Both the position numbers and the translations under genes were made by a program. Of a stretch of DNA of 7,131 bases, positions 6,760 to 7,131 are shown piece by piece. Numbering within the stretch: position 1 is the first letter of the stretch; each line of letters begins with the position of its first letter. The DNA lies in assembly GCA_020851015.1 (NCBI GenBank), contig JADZDN010000093.1:1-7131 (forward strand). Direction: 5' to 3'. The notes under the pieces were generated by a model, which was not told where the DNA came from, did no database searches, and saw only the letters and a program-made list of their open reading frames with translations. The stretch comes from Alphaproteobacteria bacterium. GTDB taxonomy: Bacteria; Pseudomonadota; Alphaproteobacteria; JAEULC01.

Positions 6760-7131
6760 ATGAAAGCGTCGGATCTGTTCGTTCGTTGCCTTGAAGCCGA
6801 GGGGGTCACCCATATATTCGGCCTGCCGGGCGAAGAGAACGCCGATGTGATGATTTCGCTCCTCGACAGCAAGATCAAGTTCGTCCTGTGCCGCCACGAG
6901 CAGGCGGCCGCCTTCATCGCCGACGCCTATGGCCGGCTGACCGGCAAGTCGGGGGTGTGCCTCGGCACGCTCGGCCCCGGGGCCACCAACCTGATCACTG
7001 GGGTCGCCGACGCCAACATGGACCGCGCGCCGCTGGTGTGCATCACCGGCCAGGCCGACACGCGCCGCATGCACAAGGAAAGCCACCAGGCGATGGACGT
7101 GATCGGCATGTTCCGCCCGGTCACCAAATGG
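6760..7131 (+). CDS. Acetolactate-synthase-like thiamine-diphosphate enzyme, 3' end outside window
   Basis: The first 124 residues of a thiamine-diphosphate-dependent enzyme of the acetolactate synthase large-subunit family, which condenses two pyruvates to 2-acetolactate for branched-chain amino acids or for acetoin. Seen are MKASDLFVRCLEAEGV, FGLPGEEN (20-27), the conserved cofactor-activating glutamate E47 in RHEQAAAF, AYGRLTGKSGVCL (56-68), LGPGATNL (71-78), and HKESHQAMDV ending in FRPVTKW, the usual end of the first third of the N-terminal domain. A full protein would have about 550-590 residues. The GEEN motif and HKESHQ are typical of stand-alone large-subunit paralogs rather than the classical IlvB/IlvI. 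The FAD- and substrate-deciding C-terminal parts are outside the window, so relatives such as sulfoacetaldehyde acetyltransferase cannot be excluded. The ATG at 6760 follows AAGGGGGA with 4 bases between. Confidence 0.88.
   Translation, partial: MKASDLFVRCLEAEGVTHIFGLPGEENADVMISLLDSKIKFVLCRHEQAAAFIADAYGRLTGKSGVCLGTLGPGATNLITGVADANMDRAPLVCITGQADTRRMHKESHQAMDVIGMFRPVTKW

Overview
The window is a dense, high-GC piece of bacterial chromosome. Gene content and protein style (a large DUF3772/MscS channel, an alphaproteobacterial-type RlmD/TrmA-like methyltransferase, heavy codon bias toward G/C in third positions) suggest an alphaproteobacterium, perhaps of the Rhodospirillales/Hyphomicrobiales kind. 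That placement is inference from protein style, not from a marker gene. I see no tRNA, rRNA, insertion sequence, CRISPR array or phage gene. No stretch longer than about 150 bases lacks a gene.

Layout from left to right: (1) a CysN-like translation-factor-type GTPase on the minus strand, start at 1244, cut by the left edge; (2) a large mechanosensitive channel of the MscS family with an N-terminal DUF3772 region, minus strand, 93 bases upstream of the GTPase and ending next to a GC-rich hairpin; (3) a 152-base divergent gap; (4) a fumarylacetoacetate-hydrolase-family enzyme on the plus strand; (5) a convergent junction of only 10 bases carrying a small perfect hairpin; (6) an RlmD/TrmA-type RNA uracil-C5 methyltransferase on the minus strand; (7) overlapping its 5' end, a 161-residue membrane-anchored protein made of five roughly 22-residue repeats, which I do not recognise as a named family; (8) a divergent gap with a plausible sigma-70 promoter; (9) the first 124 codons of an acetolactate-synthase-like thiamine-diphosphate enzyme, cut by the right edge.

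The genes look like ordinary housekeeping and metabolic loci and do not form one obvious pathway. The only tight coupling is between genes 7 and 6. The methyltransferase reading frame has a clearly conserved TRAM-like N-terminus upstream of the first ATG/GTG/TTG available (a GTG at 6065). The only sensible start I find is a CTG at 6170 that overlaps the TGA of the repeat protein (CTGA) and lies 5 bases after a GGAAG. This possible non-AUG start, the repeat protein itself, and the CysN-like GTPase with EF-Tu-style P-loop and no visible CysD partner are the items most worth a second look.
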